64,000 nt of DNA, taken from assembly GCA_964035575.1 (NCBI GenBank), contig OZ037850.1, positions 1,136,501 through 1,200,500 of the forward strand, written 5' to 3'. This stretch comes from Rhynchopus sp. YZ270_cl-10. Lineage: Eukaryota > Euglenozoa > Diplonemea > Diplonemida > Diplonemidae. The notes beneath the pieces are model-generated. The model saw nothing but the letters and a program-made list of their open reading frames with translations, made no database searches and had not been told where the DNA came from. The translations under genes and the position numbers were made by a program. Positions 29,719 to 40,770 of the stretch are shown here, in pieces (the first letter of the stretch is position 1; each line of letters starts with the position of its first letter).

Positions 29719-29973
29719 GAAAGTTGTCATTTTTATTGGCTGAACACAAAAAGCGGTAAATCACCTGGTGGGGTTTCCTCTCTGTCTTTTAAACAAATGT
29801 GAAGTCCTTCAGACCTTCAGATCTGGCTGGGGTAATGACTGTGTACGCTGCACCGATGCAACAGTTTTCCTCAATGCAGTTAAACAACCAGGTGGACACC
29901 TGCGGTTTAACCCCGTCGGTTTAACCCCCGGAGTTTCTCCCTGGGCTTCTTGAGATTTTCTTTTCCTTTTTTC

Positions 29974-30190
29974 CAAGGTTTGGCCAAGCATGTGACACCG
30001 AGAATCATCTTATATCCTTTTATTGAAGATGTATGCACGAAAGAAGTTATTTATTCTTTTCACATTTTTTTTTAAAGGTGACCATTCATCCAGTTCCTGC
30101 CAGCTTCTTTCTTTAGCTCGGATTCATCTTTCATCCCTTGTAAGGTTACTAAGCAGAGTGAGCGAGGCTTGAGTCATCTTATAAACTTTT
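29974..30190 (+). repeat. three family-A repeats in a row
   Basis: Copies at about 29974-30021, 30074-30137 and 30141-30190. The last is close to consensus (AAGGTTACTAAGC, GAGCGAGGCTTGAGTCATCTT, ATAAACTTTT, given here in pieces). The middle copy has a longer loop. Confidence 0.75.
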
Positions 30191-30342
30191 ATTTCCCTTT
30201 TATACATCATATTGGATGTCGCGCAGCCACCATTTTCTGTTGACTCTACGCGGACATACTGCCTGTTATTCCCATTCCCATCCCGCTGTATGCACACATT
30301 CATTAAGTTTTTTTCCTTTTTGCGCTACCGCTTTTGTGTATT

Positions 30343-30434
30343 CATGACGGTGAAGGAAATGAATTTGTGTGGTTTTCTTGTAAGCCAACGGTGAACGTAA
30401 AACCGCAAGTCAAGTCATTTATTTCACCGTCATG
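30343..30434. mobile_element. family-C inverted-repeat element (MITE)
   Basis: Perfect 12-bp termini CATGACGGTGAA and TTCACCGTCATG enclose 68 bp that includes GCCAACGGTGAAC. Relatives are at 39791-39914 and 50702-50790. Confidence 0.88.
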
Positions 30435-30514
30435 TGGGGGAACCATTCATTCAGTGTAAAAGATCAGGAGTTGATGTGGCATAATAGCCCCCAAAAAGGG
30501 GCTTGGGCCAACAT

Positions 30515-30570
30515 CGAGGATGGTCCTGGTATTGGGTACCTAATCTAAGCGATTGTCGCTGTATACAAAA
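30515..30570 (+). repeat. degenerate family-I repeat
   Basis: TATTGGGTACCTAATC, then AAGCGATTGTCGCTGTATAC and an A-rich tail keep the two conserved blocks of family I with a reduced hairpin. Confidence 0.45.
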
Positions 30571-30841
30571 ATAATAAAAAGTGCTCACCAGATTGCCACG
30601 TTCCGCATTTTTTCCCCCCAATAAGGATACCCTGGTGCAAGGTCATCTCTTCAACCGCCCTTCACTCGTACTCTGTCACGAGCGCTGTGCTGTATTTCAA
30701 GTCAAGTTTCTTTTTTTTCCTTTTCTTTTTTCCCCCAAGCTGCCTGCGTTTCAATCATCTTCAAACAATCTTATTTTATTGCGTTTTTTTTTGTGTGCAT
30801 TAGCGACCCTTTTTCTATTGAGTGTACACATTGTACTCCTA

Positions 30842-30956
30842 ATGACATTACGTGACGAGCGACGAGGGCAAAACCGGAGTGAAAATACGCACGTCACTAC
30901 GTCTCGTCGACTTCCTCGTAATTACGACGTCATGATATCCGTAATGTCTTTACGAA
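30842..30956. mobile_element. imperfect inverted-repeat element
   Basis: GACATTACGTGACGAGCGAC at the left is answered by a right end that reads CGTAATGTC, with GACGAGG/CCTCGT and GACGTCATGA blocks in between. About 115 bp. Confidence 0.6.
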
Positions 30957-31175
30957 TACAACGTGTAGTAAAAACGTTGTGTAGTTTTTCCAACACAGAA
31001 GATACCCGTGGTGTGGCGATGGGAGGATGTAGAATACAGGCACCTACAAAATAACAGAAGAATAATTTTGAAGGGAAAAAAAACATAGTGGAGCTCATCC
31101 TGTCTACACTACCAAGTTTTTCAAAAGAGAAACAAAATTGTCTTGTCTTCTGTTGTGCGAAACCACTCTATTTTT

Positions 31176-31503
31176 TTATGCTTTCATCCGGGGGGGGGGC
31201 TGGCATCGTGGGTGCATCAAACTTCACCTTATTTTTTGATAAATCTCTGGTGGTCTACACTCTTCCCACCCTACGCGGGGTTCCTTGTTTGGATTTCTTT
31301 TTTTTTGAGAGGTATTTTTTTTCATCATACAACACAAAAACAGTACTGCTGCGATATTTCTTTTCTTATTTTTTTTGTTTTGCTCTTTTTTTTGGGGGGG
31401 GGCTTTTTGTGATCTTAACTCATCTTCAAGCTCTGCATGCCCTATTGTTAAAGATGGCCAAGCATGTTCGCGAGAGGCTTAGATTCATCTTAAACAACTT
31501 TCC
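31176..31503 (+). repeat. family-F and family-A copies
   Basis: 31176-31230 keeps the centre of family F (ATGCTTTCATCCGG, then GCTGGCATCGTGGGTGCATC). 31449-31503 is family A with an extended loop (AAGATGGCCAAGCATG, TTCGCGAGAGGCTTAG, ATTCATCTT). Confidence 0.7.
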
Positions 31504-31971
31504 TTTTTCCATTTTTTTCCTCCAGACAGTTAAGGGCATTGTAGTTGGGTTCTATCCAGGTAAGGCACAGTTAATATCTGCTAATAGCTGCCATTGTTTT
31601 TTCTTTCTGAGTCTCCTACAACAATGAAGAGGAAAGTGTAGTGAGAAGGTCGCTTCCAAAATGGTGAAGACTGTCTGAACAGCTCCACCAACCAGATTTG
31701 TCAAAAAAAAAAAAAAAAGACAAAAACCTCGGCCGTAGACGGCGTTGTCCATTATGTAATATAAAAAGGCCTCAGAATCAGAGGACCTTTTCTTTGTGTT
31801 TTCTGGATAGTGAACAAGACTGTCTGACTGAAAACTCCCCACTCCCCCCTTTTTCCCCCCCATATTTTAACCAATGCATACCCGTGAGGATGCATCTTTT
31901 CAACGTATTTCGCTTTCAGGTAGGTGACAGGCTAGTTGCCCTGCTTTTTATTTATCTTCGTTTATTCGGTT

Positions 31972-32060
31972 GATGTGTGCACAAGAGAGGCACAATTCAT
32001 GTTTCATTCATTTTAGTTGGTGACTTTAAAAAAGCACGTCTTTGGGATCATCTTCTAAAA
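31972..32060 (+). repeat. family G followed by family A
   Basis: 31972-32000 reads GATGTGTGCACAAGAGAGGC, ACAATTCATG (family G). 32016-32060 reads TTGGTGACTTTAAAAAAGC, then GGGATCATCTTC (family A, stem weakened). Confidence 0.6.
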
Positions 32061-32527
32061 TAAAGCATCCTTTAATTTGTCGTATGCGCTCCGCCCCCTT
32101 TGTCTGCAAAGTGTTTAAATTTGCGTCACGAAAAGAATAAAAATAATAGGGTCCAGCACTTCGTTCTTTAAAAGATCTATGTATGCAATGAAGTATATGT
32201 AACATAGTTTTTTTTTTTTTCGTTGTTAAGATGTGGCACAGCATGTTCAATCTTTTCAACTATTCTTTTTTAAAATATTGCTTCGTACCTACTGCAAAAG
32301 CTTACTCCTTTCTATTTGCTCTCTTTTAAGGATTTCTGTGAAAAAAAAATTGGTTGCTATCCGATGATAGTAGTCTAAAATGGTGCTTTCGGAAATCGGT
32401 CAATGACCTGTCAGAGACCTCAATATCGACCCCTCCCGGAGCACCTTAAAATCAAACAAAGTTATATTCATTCTCTGCCCCCTGAGGCGTATGAATAAAC
32501 GGTATTCTGCGGAGGGGGGGAAAATGA

Positions 32528-32716
32528 AAGTGGAGATTGCAACAACTGTGGCAACACAAAACCGAGGCAACTACACTACTCCAATTTTATCAACAAAAAA
32601 AAAAAAAAATGAGTGCAGACCACTTGCGTGGTGTCTGACTGTTATCAGAGTATCAAAAACAAAACATTGAGTACAGATCTTTTAACAGTAGGTATGGAGT
32701 GATTTGTCGAAAAATA
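32528..32716 (+). repeat. family H followed by family I (composite)
   Basis: 32528-32585 is a clear family H (AGTGGAGATTGCAACAACTG, GGCAACACAAAACCGAGGC). It is followed by two GAGT(G/A)CAGA blocks and a family-I end (ACATTGAGTACAGATC, GATTTGTCGA). The same H-then-I order occurs at 49256-49412. Confidence 0.75.
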
Positions 32717-32811
32717 CCCCCCACTATTCTTTACTGTTTCAAAAAAGCGGGCCCCTTCCTCGGCAAGGCAAGACCCCACCCGCTATTTTCTTTCCCTCTT
32801 TTTTTTTTCAA

Positions 32812-32909
32812 GATATGCGTGCACCCGAGGCACATTCCACTTTTCACATTCTTTCTTTTTTGGTGTTTGTCTGAGCTAAAGCACAGAGGGCTTGAGTTCA
32901 TCTTTCCAA
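32812..32909 (+). repeat. family G followed by family A
   Basis: 32812-32840 GATATGCGTGCACCCGAGG, CACATTCC. 32861-32909 has GAGCTAAAGCACAGAGGG, CTTGAGTTCATC. G and A are about 49 bp apart, much like at 31972-32060. Confidence 0.6.
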
Positions 32910-33326
32910 ACCCCCCTTTTTTCCAGTCTCGCTTATTTTATATTTTTTCTTTTTTTTTCAGCCCCCCTCTCCACGACGTGTTTATCTTCACGGTCCGTGG
33001 TTCTTTTTCATTTTTATACCCAAAAAAACCCCCTTTTTCTTTTATAAGTCCATTCTAGTTACGAAAACCCTCCACTCCCTCCCCTGATTATTTTGTTTTT
33101 TTTGTCACCTCATGAAATGAAAGGAGGAAATAGAAACAACGCAGCTTCTGGGGACGAACCGCGCTGCAGAGCCACCTCCTCACCAAAACAGGTCAAGGTG
33201 TGTGCGTTTCACCACAACCTCCCTCTCCCATGGGTTTTATCGATGAGTGTTAAGTTTCTATTTCCTCGCGGCATTCATTTTTTTTTCCCATTTTACAACC
33301 CCCCCACCAGAAAAAATAATCAAACA

Positions 33327-34661
33327 ATGTCGGACCCACGCCCCGAAATGTCGCAGGCCAACGAAGCCTGCGTGGGCCCGCAAAGCGAGGCAGCAGGGAA
33401 AGCCTCGAGCTGCCAGGGCTGCCCCAATGCTAATATCTGCGCTTCTGGGGCTGCGAAAGGGGAGGACCCGGACTTGGAGCACATTAAACAGCGTATGTCG
33501 CAGGTTAAACGCAAGGTTATGGTGCTGAGCGGGAAGGGTGGGGTGGGCAAAAGCACCATGACGAAGGAGCTTGCAATGTCCTTAGGCCGCCTTGAGACGA
33601 ACGTTGGCATTATGGACACCGACATCTGCGGACCGTCGATGCCTCGTATGACCGGAACCCGTGGAGACTCTGTGCACCGCACCAACGATGGATGGGAGCC
33701 GATGTTCGTCGACGACTCTGTCTCCCTCATCTCCATCCAACCTCTCCTCGAAGGCGAAAACGACGCCGTCGTCTTCCGCGGCCCCCGCAAGAACGGTCTC
33801 ATCAAAAACTTTCTCAAAGACGTAACCTGGGGCGACCTCGACATCCTCCTCATCGACACCCCACCAGGCACCTCCGACGAGCATCTCTCGATAGTGCAGT
33901 ACCTCGGGGACTGTGGTGGGTACTACGGTGCCATCGTCGTGACCACGCCCCAAGAGGTTGCAGTCTCGGACGTCCGGCGGGAACTCAACTTCTGCAAAAA
34001 GCGTTCCATCCCTGTCATCGGAATTATCGAGAATATGAGTGGATTCGTCTGCCCAAACTGCAAAGGAGAGTCAGAGGTCTTCCCTGCTAAAAAGGGGGAA
34101 GCGCTTTCGGCAGGGCAGCGTCTGGTATGAGTTTTGGGGATAAAAAAAGTAGAGATTTGCAACAACTGTGGCAACACTACTCCAAAAATAAAAATTTATC
34201 AAAAATAAAAATATAAACAGGCGGAGGAGTTTGCAGTGCCATTCTTGGGGAAGTTGCCTCTGGACCCGGCCCTGATGGCGTCGTGTGAGGAGGGCCTTTC
34301 GCTCCCAGACTTCTTGACTGAGAAGGGTTTTGACCCAGGGCAGTCGACCACTGTGGGTGCGTTTAAGGTATGCACTTTTTCAATCATCATTTTGCACCCA
34401 CACCCCTCCTAAGGGCCATATTCTGCGCAAGAATTACCCTCACGAGGCATCAAACCACACCACCCCTCCACACCTTTTCAAAAACTTTTTTTTTCACTTC
34501 CCCTCTTTGCCTTCTTTTCGTTTAGAAAATAATATAACTTCCCCTTTTTTAAAAAAAAACTTTTCTTACATAATCCCTGCACACCCCTTTCCCTTCCACA
34601 GTCCCTAGCAGGCAATTTGCTGAAGTCTCTTGACATCGGAGGATCTATGCAGATTGGATGA
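33327..34661 (+). CDS. NBP35: cytosolic Fe-S cluster scaffold NBP35/NUBP1
   Basis: Exons 33327-34124, 34221-34367 and 34602-34661 join in phase 0 to 334 residues. The N-terminus has the NBP35 signature C-x13-C-x2-C-x5-C (CVGP...SSCQGCPNANIC), which binds a stable 4Fe-4S cluster. The P-loop is SGKGGVGKS, the deviant Walker A of the Mrp/NBP35 family. DTDICGPSMP and LIDTPPGTSDEH are the following switch motifs. FVCPNCKG supplies the C-x2-C that holds the bridging, transferable cluster at the dimer interface. The protein works with CFD1-type partners in the cytosolic iron-sulfur assembly pathway. The start is the ATG just before SDPRPEMSQ, 16 nt after CCCACCAG at 33310. An upstream in-frame ATG at 33114 lies before this acceptor and is less likely. 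Intron 1 contains a family-H repeat. Confidence 0.95.
34148..34186 (+). repeat. short family-H copy inside an NBP35 intron
   Basis: AGTAGAGATTTGCAACAACT, GTGGCAACACTACTCCAAAA lacks the middle ACAACCGAGGCAACT block of the full family. Its presence in a 96-nt intron shows that small copies are tolerated there. Confidence 0.8.
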
Positions 34662-34936
34662 ACGGCACCCAGCGCAACAGCACAAAAGGGAGAAGCTTCT
34701 TGCAAGCAGAGCACTCCCGAGTTTCTATACGCGTTGTTCTTTTATTTTTTGTGCTTCAAAAAAGGGGACCCACAGAGACAGAGCAAGAGAGAGGCTTTGA
34801 TAGGAGCATATTTCCTCACTCTCTCTTCTCTCTCTCTATTAGCGCATCCTCTCACGTCCCCCCCCTCCATTCTATCCTCGTCGTCTTGCACGGAAAATAC
34901 GGAAAATTATCCCACTTCCTCCCAACTTCATTTCTT
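34662..34936. other. 3' flank of NBP35, no feature
   Basis: C/T-rich low-complexity sequence with no recognised repeat or gene. Confidence 0.4.
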
Positions 34937-35146
34937 AGGTTTCCTTTTTACATCTGCTGTTGTAGGCCGTAGGGTCCGTGTGTTTTTATCCGGGGTTGGT
35001 ATTGTGGGTCAGTCGGTGCCTGCATCAACAAACCGCAGTTTCTTTTTCAAGTAAGGTGACTAAGCATGAGACTGATGAATAAACCAAAGAATAATCTAAT
35101 CAGACTAAGCACGAGAGGCTCAGGATCATCTTATAAACTTTTCTTT
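34937..35146 (+). repeat. family F followed by two family-A copies
   Basis: 34937-35034 is a family F copy (TAGGTTTCCTTTTTACATC, CTGTTGTAGGCCG, GTGGGTCAGTCGGTGCCTGC). 35053-35078 is a broken family A and 35102-35146 a near-consensus one (GACTAAGCACGAGAGGCTC, AGGATCATCTTATAAAC). Confidence 0.8.
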
Positions 35147-35159
35147 CAAAATCCTCAGT

Positions 35160-35225
35160 GGTGTGGCTGAAAGGGGGGTGCGATAAAGTGCTATTTTCTG
35201 CTATTTTGGGGTCATCAGCCACACC
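35160..35225. mobile_element. GGTGTGGCTGAA-family inverted-repeat element
   Basis: Starts GGTGTGGCTGAAAGGGGGG and ends CATCAGCCACACC. The 66-bp element sits 57 bp before the next start codon, so it forms the upstream border of that gene. Relatives are at 13937 and 56544. Confidence 0.85.
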
Positions 35226-35282
35226 GTCCTCTCACAAAATATTAACAATTTCAACCACAAGGAAAGGAAAAGGTAAACAAAA

Positions 35283-36882
35283 ATGGGTCCAAAGGTTGCC
35301 CCTCCCGCAGAGGGGTCGTTGAAGCGCGGGTTGTCAATGAAGATGAAGAAGAACATTATTGCGTGTCAGCCGTTTAAGAATGGGGTGAGCACGATTATCT
35401 GCAGCGGCTGCCACGCATTGATGGCATACCCTGCGGGGTCGGAGAAGGTAAAGTGCAGTGCATGTGGCACGCTCACAACAGGCATTAAGGTTCCATGCAC
35501 ATCATGTAAAACACCGCTCAGGCTACCCATCAAGCTGGATGACGCGATCTGTGAGAAATGTGGCTACAAATTCCAGCCCATCTCCACCTTCCGATTAGCC
35601 CTCCCACCCGGTAAAGAGATACGGCACGTTGAAGCGCATCAAATAATTGAAGAAGAGCTCAAAAAGCGTTCTGCAGACATCATTCTCATCACCCTCGTCC
35701 CCGTCGAAAGCCTCAAGTCTGACTACGACAAAATCAATGTGAAGTGTGTGACCTCCAGAAAGCTTGCCAGCAACTTCCCCGGGTGGTGCTCCCAAATGGG
35801 CATCGACAGCACCAAGCTTGTCATTATGGATGGATCGAGGGAAGTGATTGACCCGCAAAAGACGCCAGAGGTATGAAATTCTCATTGATTTTATTTAAAT
35901 ATTTTTTTTACAGGAAATGAAATTCAAAAACGAATGCTCGATATACGTTGACAAGGAGCGTGCGGTTAGTGTCCTCGGCACCCACCACTTTGTGACCCAC
36001 CAATACATGAAGCCGACGTCGTGCGCACACTGCCACAAATTTGTCTGGGGGTTGTGGAAGCAGGGGAAGTGGTGCTCGAAGTGCCACCTCCCTGTTCACC
36101 ACCGCTGCAGCAAGAAGGTCACTAAGGTCTGCGACCAGTACACACGCGAAGCTTGTGGACTTTCATTTGACGACTTCGGCGAGCCTGAGGACAGCAACTT
36201 GGACCAAGACATTCCCGAGGGATTCCCCATTGACGAGGAGGACATGAACGACTGGGAGGAGATGTGCAAACCTACTGCCTCTACACAGTACCGCAAAGAC
36301 AGCTTTATGACCTCCTTCGGCAAACTCTCCGACTGGACCGACGAAGAAATTGCCGTTGTCTGGAAACGTTACGACAAAGACGGCAACGGTACTTTGGATA
36401 AGGACGAACTTACGCAGTTTATTGGTGATTTGACTGGAGCAGAGGGGGGTGCGTTTACGGATGGCGAGCTGACGGAGGAGGTGAAGCGGGTTTTGGAGAG
36501 GATGGATACGAACAACAATGGCATTATTGAGTGGGAGGAGTTTTGGTACTTTCATCAGGCGCAGCGTGCGTCGGACTTTTTGTCGTCATTCCAGGGCGTC
36601 TCCCTCACAGAGGACCAAGCGAAGGAGATCTGGGACCAATACGACGAAGATGGCTCTGGTGAGCTCGACAACGACGAAATCCGCGCTCTTCTCCGTGACA
36701 TCGCCAGCACCGCAGGCGTCAACGTCACCACTCTCAGCCAGGAAGCAACCGGCTTCTGGGAGCTCGGCGAGCTCGTCACCTGGGACAAATTCAAAGAAGT
36801 TTTCCTCCCCCTCCTCTGCGAAACCCTTGAAGGAGATGACGAAGGCTTCGATGATGATGAGGATGACGATCTTGAACAATAA
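35283..36882 (+). CDS. zinc-ribbon, C1-domain and EF-hand calcium-binding protein
   Basis: Exons 35283-35870 and 35914-36882 (43-nt intron) give 518 residues. About 35-100 hold two LSD1-like zinc ribbons (ICSGCHALMAYP...VKCSACGTL and VPCTSCKTPLRLP...ICEKCGYKF). About 115-195 are a conserved-looking alpha/beta segment with no domain I recognise. About 220-270 form a C1 domain: HHFVTHQYMKPTSCAHCHKF, then WCSKCHLPVHHRC and a final Cys. It keeps the zinc-binding His/Cys set; whether it binds diacylglycerol is uncertain. About 345-500 contain three canonical EF-hand loops (DKDGNGTLDKDE, DTNNNGIIEWEE, DEDGSGELDNDE) and a degenerate fourth. The tail is acidic. No kinase domain is present. The combination suggests a calcium-responsive, possibly membrane-recruited adaptor. 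Confidence 0.9.
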
Positions 36883-37151
36883 ATTTGAGAAGATTTTTTA
36901 AAAGTAGAACGAATTTGACAACGTAAGTGGTAGGTCTTCGTAAAGAGTGCCTATCCCAAAAAAGAGTCGTGCTCATTCAAAAAAAATGCCCTCATAAAAA
37001 AGTGCAAAAAAAAAAAAAGTAAACAAAAAAACAATGGCAGAGCAGTCTCTCAGGTTGACTGTTTTTTCAGGAAAATTACCCTCTGCTGAGCGTCCATTCT
37101 GGGTGTACAGCAGCTGTAAAGTAGAGACTGTTGTGTATCTGTGTGTCCTTT

Positions 37152-37190
37152 TTAGTGACTAAGCGTGACTTAGTCTCATCTTACTCAAAC
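37152..37190 (+). repeat. family-A repeat with a compensated stem
   Basis: TAGTGACTAAGCGTGACTTA, GTCTCATCTTAC. The loop is shortened to about 4 nt but GTGACTAAG still pairs with CTTAGTCTCAT, allowing one bulge. Confidence 0.65.
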
Positions 37191-37345
37191 GTTTTCTCCT
37201 TATTTTGCAACACAAAATATTCAAAAGTAAATTTTATAAAAGTAGTGTTGCATTTTTTTTTAACCCTTTTCCCCCCTACAGAAAAAGAGAAAAAAAGCAA
37301 AAAGCGTGGTTGTTTTTTTTGGTCAAAAACAGCAAATCTCCCATA

Positions 37346-38997
37346 GGGAAGGCCCATTATTCCAATCCATGTTACAATGTAACAATGGGGGGGGGGGGGG
37401 GGGGGGGGTCTGGGGGCGGGAATTTTGTTACTTAGGATGGAATATTTTTTTTTTCAACGGTACAAATTGGGGTCGGAAAATTTTTTTGACCAATTTTTGC
37501 CCACAAAAAATCGAAAAAAAAATTTTTTTTTTCCGATTCTCGGGAGACTGTGCGTGCTGTGATGGGGTCATTTTGCGCTGAGAAATGAGTTTTTTTGGCC
37601 TAAAATGCATGTGTCAGTTTTGGGTGTATTTTCACCTAAAAACTGACACATGCATTTTAGGCCAAAAAAACTCATTTCTCAGCGCAAAATGACCCCATCA
37701 CAGCACGCACAGTCTCCCGAGAATCGGAAAATTTTTTTTTTTTTTTTTTTGATTTTTTGTGGGTGGGAAAATTTTTTCGGACCCCCCCTTAGGTTTTGTA
37801 CAGGGCCCCCCTGTAACTTAGGGGGGAAACCGTGATTCCCAAAAATTTTTTTGCTCGTTGGGGGGGGGGGGGGGGGGGTAGGGGGCACAGCCCTTAAGGA
37901 AATCCTTAAGGACCCTCTGTAACGCTCGTGTTTTTTCAAGAATTTTTTGAAAAAAAGTCATAAAACCCGCCAAGGTGGGTCTACCTGGTCCCAAAGTGGC
38001 CTAAAATTCGTCGATTCTGCCCAATGAACCACCAAACAACCAAAACTGAGCGTTTATTTTCGAAAAAAAATCACTTTTTTTCGAAAAAACGGCTTCGAAA
38101 ATAGTAAGATTTTAGTAAGATTTCCTTCAGGAATGTAACGCTTTCAAAAAAATGGATCCGGGAGCACAGTTTTTCTTCTAAGGTGCCGAAAACCACCCCA
38201 CGTCCCCTCCGGTGAGGTCCGGCAGTGGAAATATGTAGGTTTCGAAGCTTTTGGGCGTCCAGATTGGGGCCCGAGCGTGTATTTGAGTGGATGAGACAGA
38301 AAAGGGGGCAGTTTTTACCTCGTTTTTGAGCCCTTTTCGTCACCCCAAAATCCAAAAATCGCCCACAAAACGTCCATAGAAGGCACCAATACCCCCGGGG
38401 TTGATCTTAGATACCTTATGGGGGTTGAAAAATCGTATTTACAACCATTTTCTGGTCGATTTTGGTGCCCGGAGGTCCAAATAGAAGGTGTGTAACGCTT
38501 TGGTAACGCTTTCTCCTCCCCGGCTAAAATGTGGTTTTTGTGTATAAAAAAAATTCAATATTTTCGGCGAAGACATTGAAAAAACTGGACTTTTGGCCCC
38601 AAAACCCCCCGGAAATCACTCTGTGCACACATCTGACTGGAAAAAACCACTTTTCCTCTTGTTTTGGACTATTTTAAATTTTTGAATTTCTTTATAAATC
38701 GCCCTGTTATCAAATACCCTCAGAGAAGGGGGAAATTGGGTGAAAACGTGTCAAAAAGTGTCAAAAAATCGGGGGGGAAAGTGCCAAAAGGCATCAAAAA
38801 GTAAGAAATAGTCCCACAAATGTGTTTTCTGGGGTGGTTTTGTGTTTTCGGATATTTTTTTTACACTTTTTCATAATTTTTTGTTGAGTGTTACAGAAAA
38901 AAGGGCCTCGCCGCGCTCCCTAGGGGGGGGGGGGGGGGGGGTTTTGGACCCCATTTCAAGTAACATTGTAACATGGATTGGAATAATGGGCCTTCCC
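37346..38997. mobile_element. 1.65-kb inverted-repeat element, unclassified
   Basis: The left end GGGAAGGCCCATTATTCCAA, TCCATGTTACAATGTAAC is answered at the right by the reverse complement over about 37 bp (38961-38997) with one or two differences. ATA lies outside both ends, a possible 2-3-bp target duplication. The body holds a nearly perfect ~95-bp-arm palindrome (37531-37730), three long G runs (37387-37408, 37860-37878, 38923-38941) and several TAACGCTTT blocks. Only short open frames occur, so it is non-autonomous. A family cannot be assigned from termini alone. Confidence 0.88.
37531..37730. repeat. palindrome with ~95-bp arms inside the 1.65-kb element
   Basis: The left arm from TTCCGATTCTCGGGAGACTG to GTCAGTTTTGGGTG is mirrored without visible mismatch for about 85 bp by the right arm ending GAGAATCGGAA, around a ~10-bp centre. 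Such arms can extrude as a cruciform or give a long hairpin transcript. Near-identity shows a recent origin or active correction between arms. Confidence 0.95.
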
Positions 38998-39611
38998 ATA
39001 CTCAAAAAAAAAAAAAAATGTGCGTAACGTCATCTCTCGCACCATATTTCAAAAAAATACAATTACCCCTCCTTTCCCTCTTTTTCTTCACCCAATAAAA
39101 ACGGAAAATACATAGTGAAGCTTTGAGGGACCATTTTTTTTTTTTTGTTTTTGTGGTTTCGACCCCAAAGTAAAGTGTCTGTTCTCTTTGAAAGATGTTG
39201 TGTGCTTGAAGCATATTCGTCTTACAAGGTTTCTTCTTTGTGTATTCAGAATGCGATCACCCTGGAAAATGGTGCAAGGTAAAGTGACGTAGCGCTGGCC
39301 GGACTCTCTTGGCATCAAAACACCCCCGCTTGTGTTCGTAAAATGCCGCAGGGAGTGCTCGGAAAGTCACCGTTGTGTGGTATTGACATGTTAGTGTTGT
39401 CTTTCGCTCCTTCGCGCTTTGCAACAACGATTTATCGTAAAGTGTTTGTGTCTTCTACACATCACGTTAGTTTTTTTTTTGAGGGTACATAACGTTTTGC
39501 TTCTGTTTCCAATTACATATTTCCTCTTTTTGTTTTTTTTGTTTGCCTCCCAATCAGGAAGTCTGTTGCAGGTGTTTAATCTTCTTTTTGTTTATTCTCT
39601 TATAGGCGACT

Positions 39612-39722
39612 ACCGTAATCGTAAAAACTATCGACCATACCAATGCTCGACCTTTTCAGGATTTGTCTGGAAGTTTCTGGAAGAGACCTTTTTTACGGCC
39701 GATATTTTTTTACGATTACGGT
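39612..39722. mobile_element. CCGTAATCG inverted-repeat element, TA-flanked
   Basis: Starts TACCGTAATCGTAAAAACT and ends TTTTTTTACGATTACGGTA. Internal GACC/GGCC and CTCGACCTTTT blocks are shared with the split copy at 22319/24186. The outer TA suggests Tc1/mariner-type insertion. Confidence 0.85.
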
Positions 39723-39757
39723 AAGTAAAAAGGGAGGCTCGGGATCACCTTACAAAC
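39721..39757 (+). repeat. diverged family-A repeat
   Basis: GTAAGTAAAAAGGGAGGCTC, GGGATCACCTTACAAAC directly abuts the end of the preceding inverted-repeat element. Confidence 0.5.
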
Positions 39758-39790
39758 ACTATGCTCTTTTTGCTTTTATTTTCTACACAG

Positions 39791-39914
39791 TAGTGTAGTA
39801 CATGAGTTGATTAGTGGTTCTTACTTGTGGTTTCACCGTTGGCTTACAACAGTGAAACCAAAAGAAAAGAAGTAAAACAACCACAAGTCAAGTTGTTTAC
39901 TTCACCGTAGTGTA
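39791..39914. mobile_element. family-C inverted-repeat element, longer copy
   Basis: The right half (ACCACAAGTCAAGTTGTTTAC, TTCACCGTAGTGTA in pieces) and the inner TTGTGGTTTCACCGTTGGCT match family C at 30343 and 50702. The left end (TAGTGTAGTACATGAGTTG) is diverged. Confidence 0.7.
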
Positions 39915-40031
39915 CCTCCTCGGTTCCCCCCTCCTGGGTCCAGGTTGCAGACATCGAGAACATTCAAATTTTTTTTGGAGAAAAAAAAAAAAGACCCTTG
40001 TCGCGTGCAATGCGTCCCACACTTCTTTTTC

Positions 40032-40770
40032 CGATGACTGAGTACAGGCTTAGATTCATCAAAACTTTCTTTTATCGTGCCATTTCTCTGTTTTTTTTTT
40101 GCTCCTATTTCCCCAGGGGCCCTCGGTTCTGACTATGCTGTTTTCGCTTTCAGACTCTGGTCCTTGGTTATTTGGGGAGGAAATTGAGCTTTTTTTTTTG
40201 TGACAACTGCCTTGCAAAGGTTGTAGGGGAGGAAATGAAAACATATCTGAGTTGTGCCCGAATTTTTTGGTGTGAGCGATGTAAACACGACACAACTTAT
40301 TCACAGAAAAGTTTTTGATTTTGTCCCTACACACTCCACAAAAATCCGGTGCGATCAACGAAAAATTCTTTTTCTGATTTCGTTTCTTTCTTTATCAGAC
40401 TAGCTTAAACTCAGATAACAGTTTTTATTTTTTTGGGAGGTTTTTTTTAACAGTACATAAATGTAGGTTAGTTCCTTCATGCTGTACAACGGAGGCATTT
40501 TTTTTTTAGAGCGGGTTTGGGGACGGATCAACGAAAAGGGGTCTTTCTCATTCCCGCACTTGACGTATTTTTCTGCCTAGTCTTGGGTGTCCGTGTGTGT
40601 TGCGAAAAAATGAATAGTGGAGTGCAGCCTCGGGTGTCTACACTATTACTTTTCAAAACAAAATAAAAAGAACGACGATCTGCGTCTATATCTTAAAAGT
40701 ACAACGCCTCCGGTCGGCGTTGTGTTGCAGAACTACCTCGGTAGGTGATTGTCGATACAAAACAAAACAA
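40032..40770 (+). repeat. mixed repeats: family A, GATCAACG repeat, family-H variant, family I
   Basis: 40032-40069 is family A (GATGACTGAGTACAGGCTTA, GATTCATC). 40345-40385 is the GATCAACGAAAAATTC repeat also seen at 3487. 40616-40650 is GTGGAGTGCAGCCTCGGG, TGTCTACAC. 40673-40770 is family I with two compensated hairpins (ACAACGCC/GGCGTTGT and CTACC/GGTAG) before GTGATTGTCGATACAA. Confidence 0.65.
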
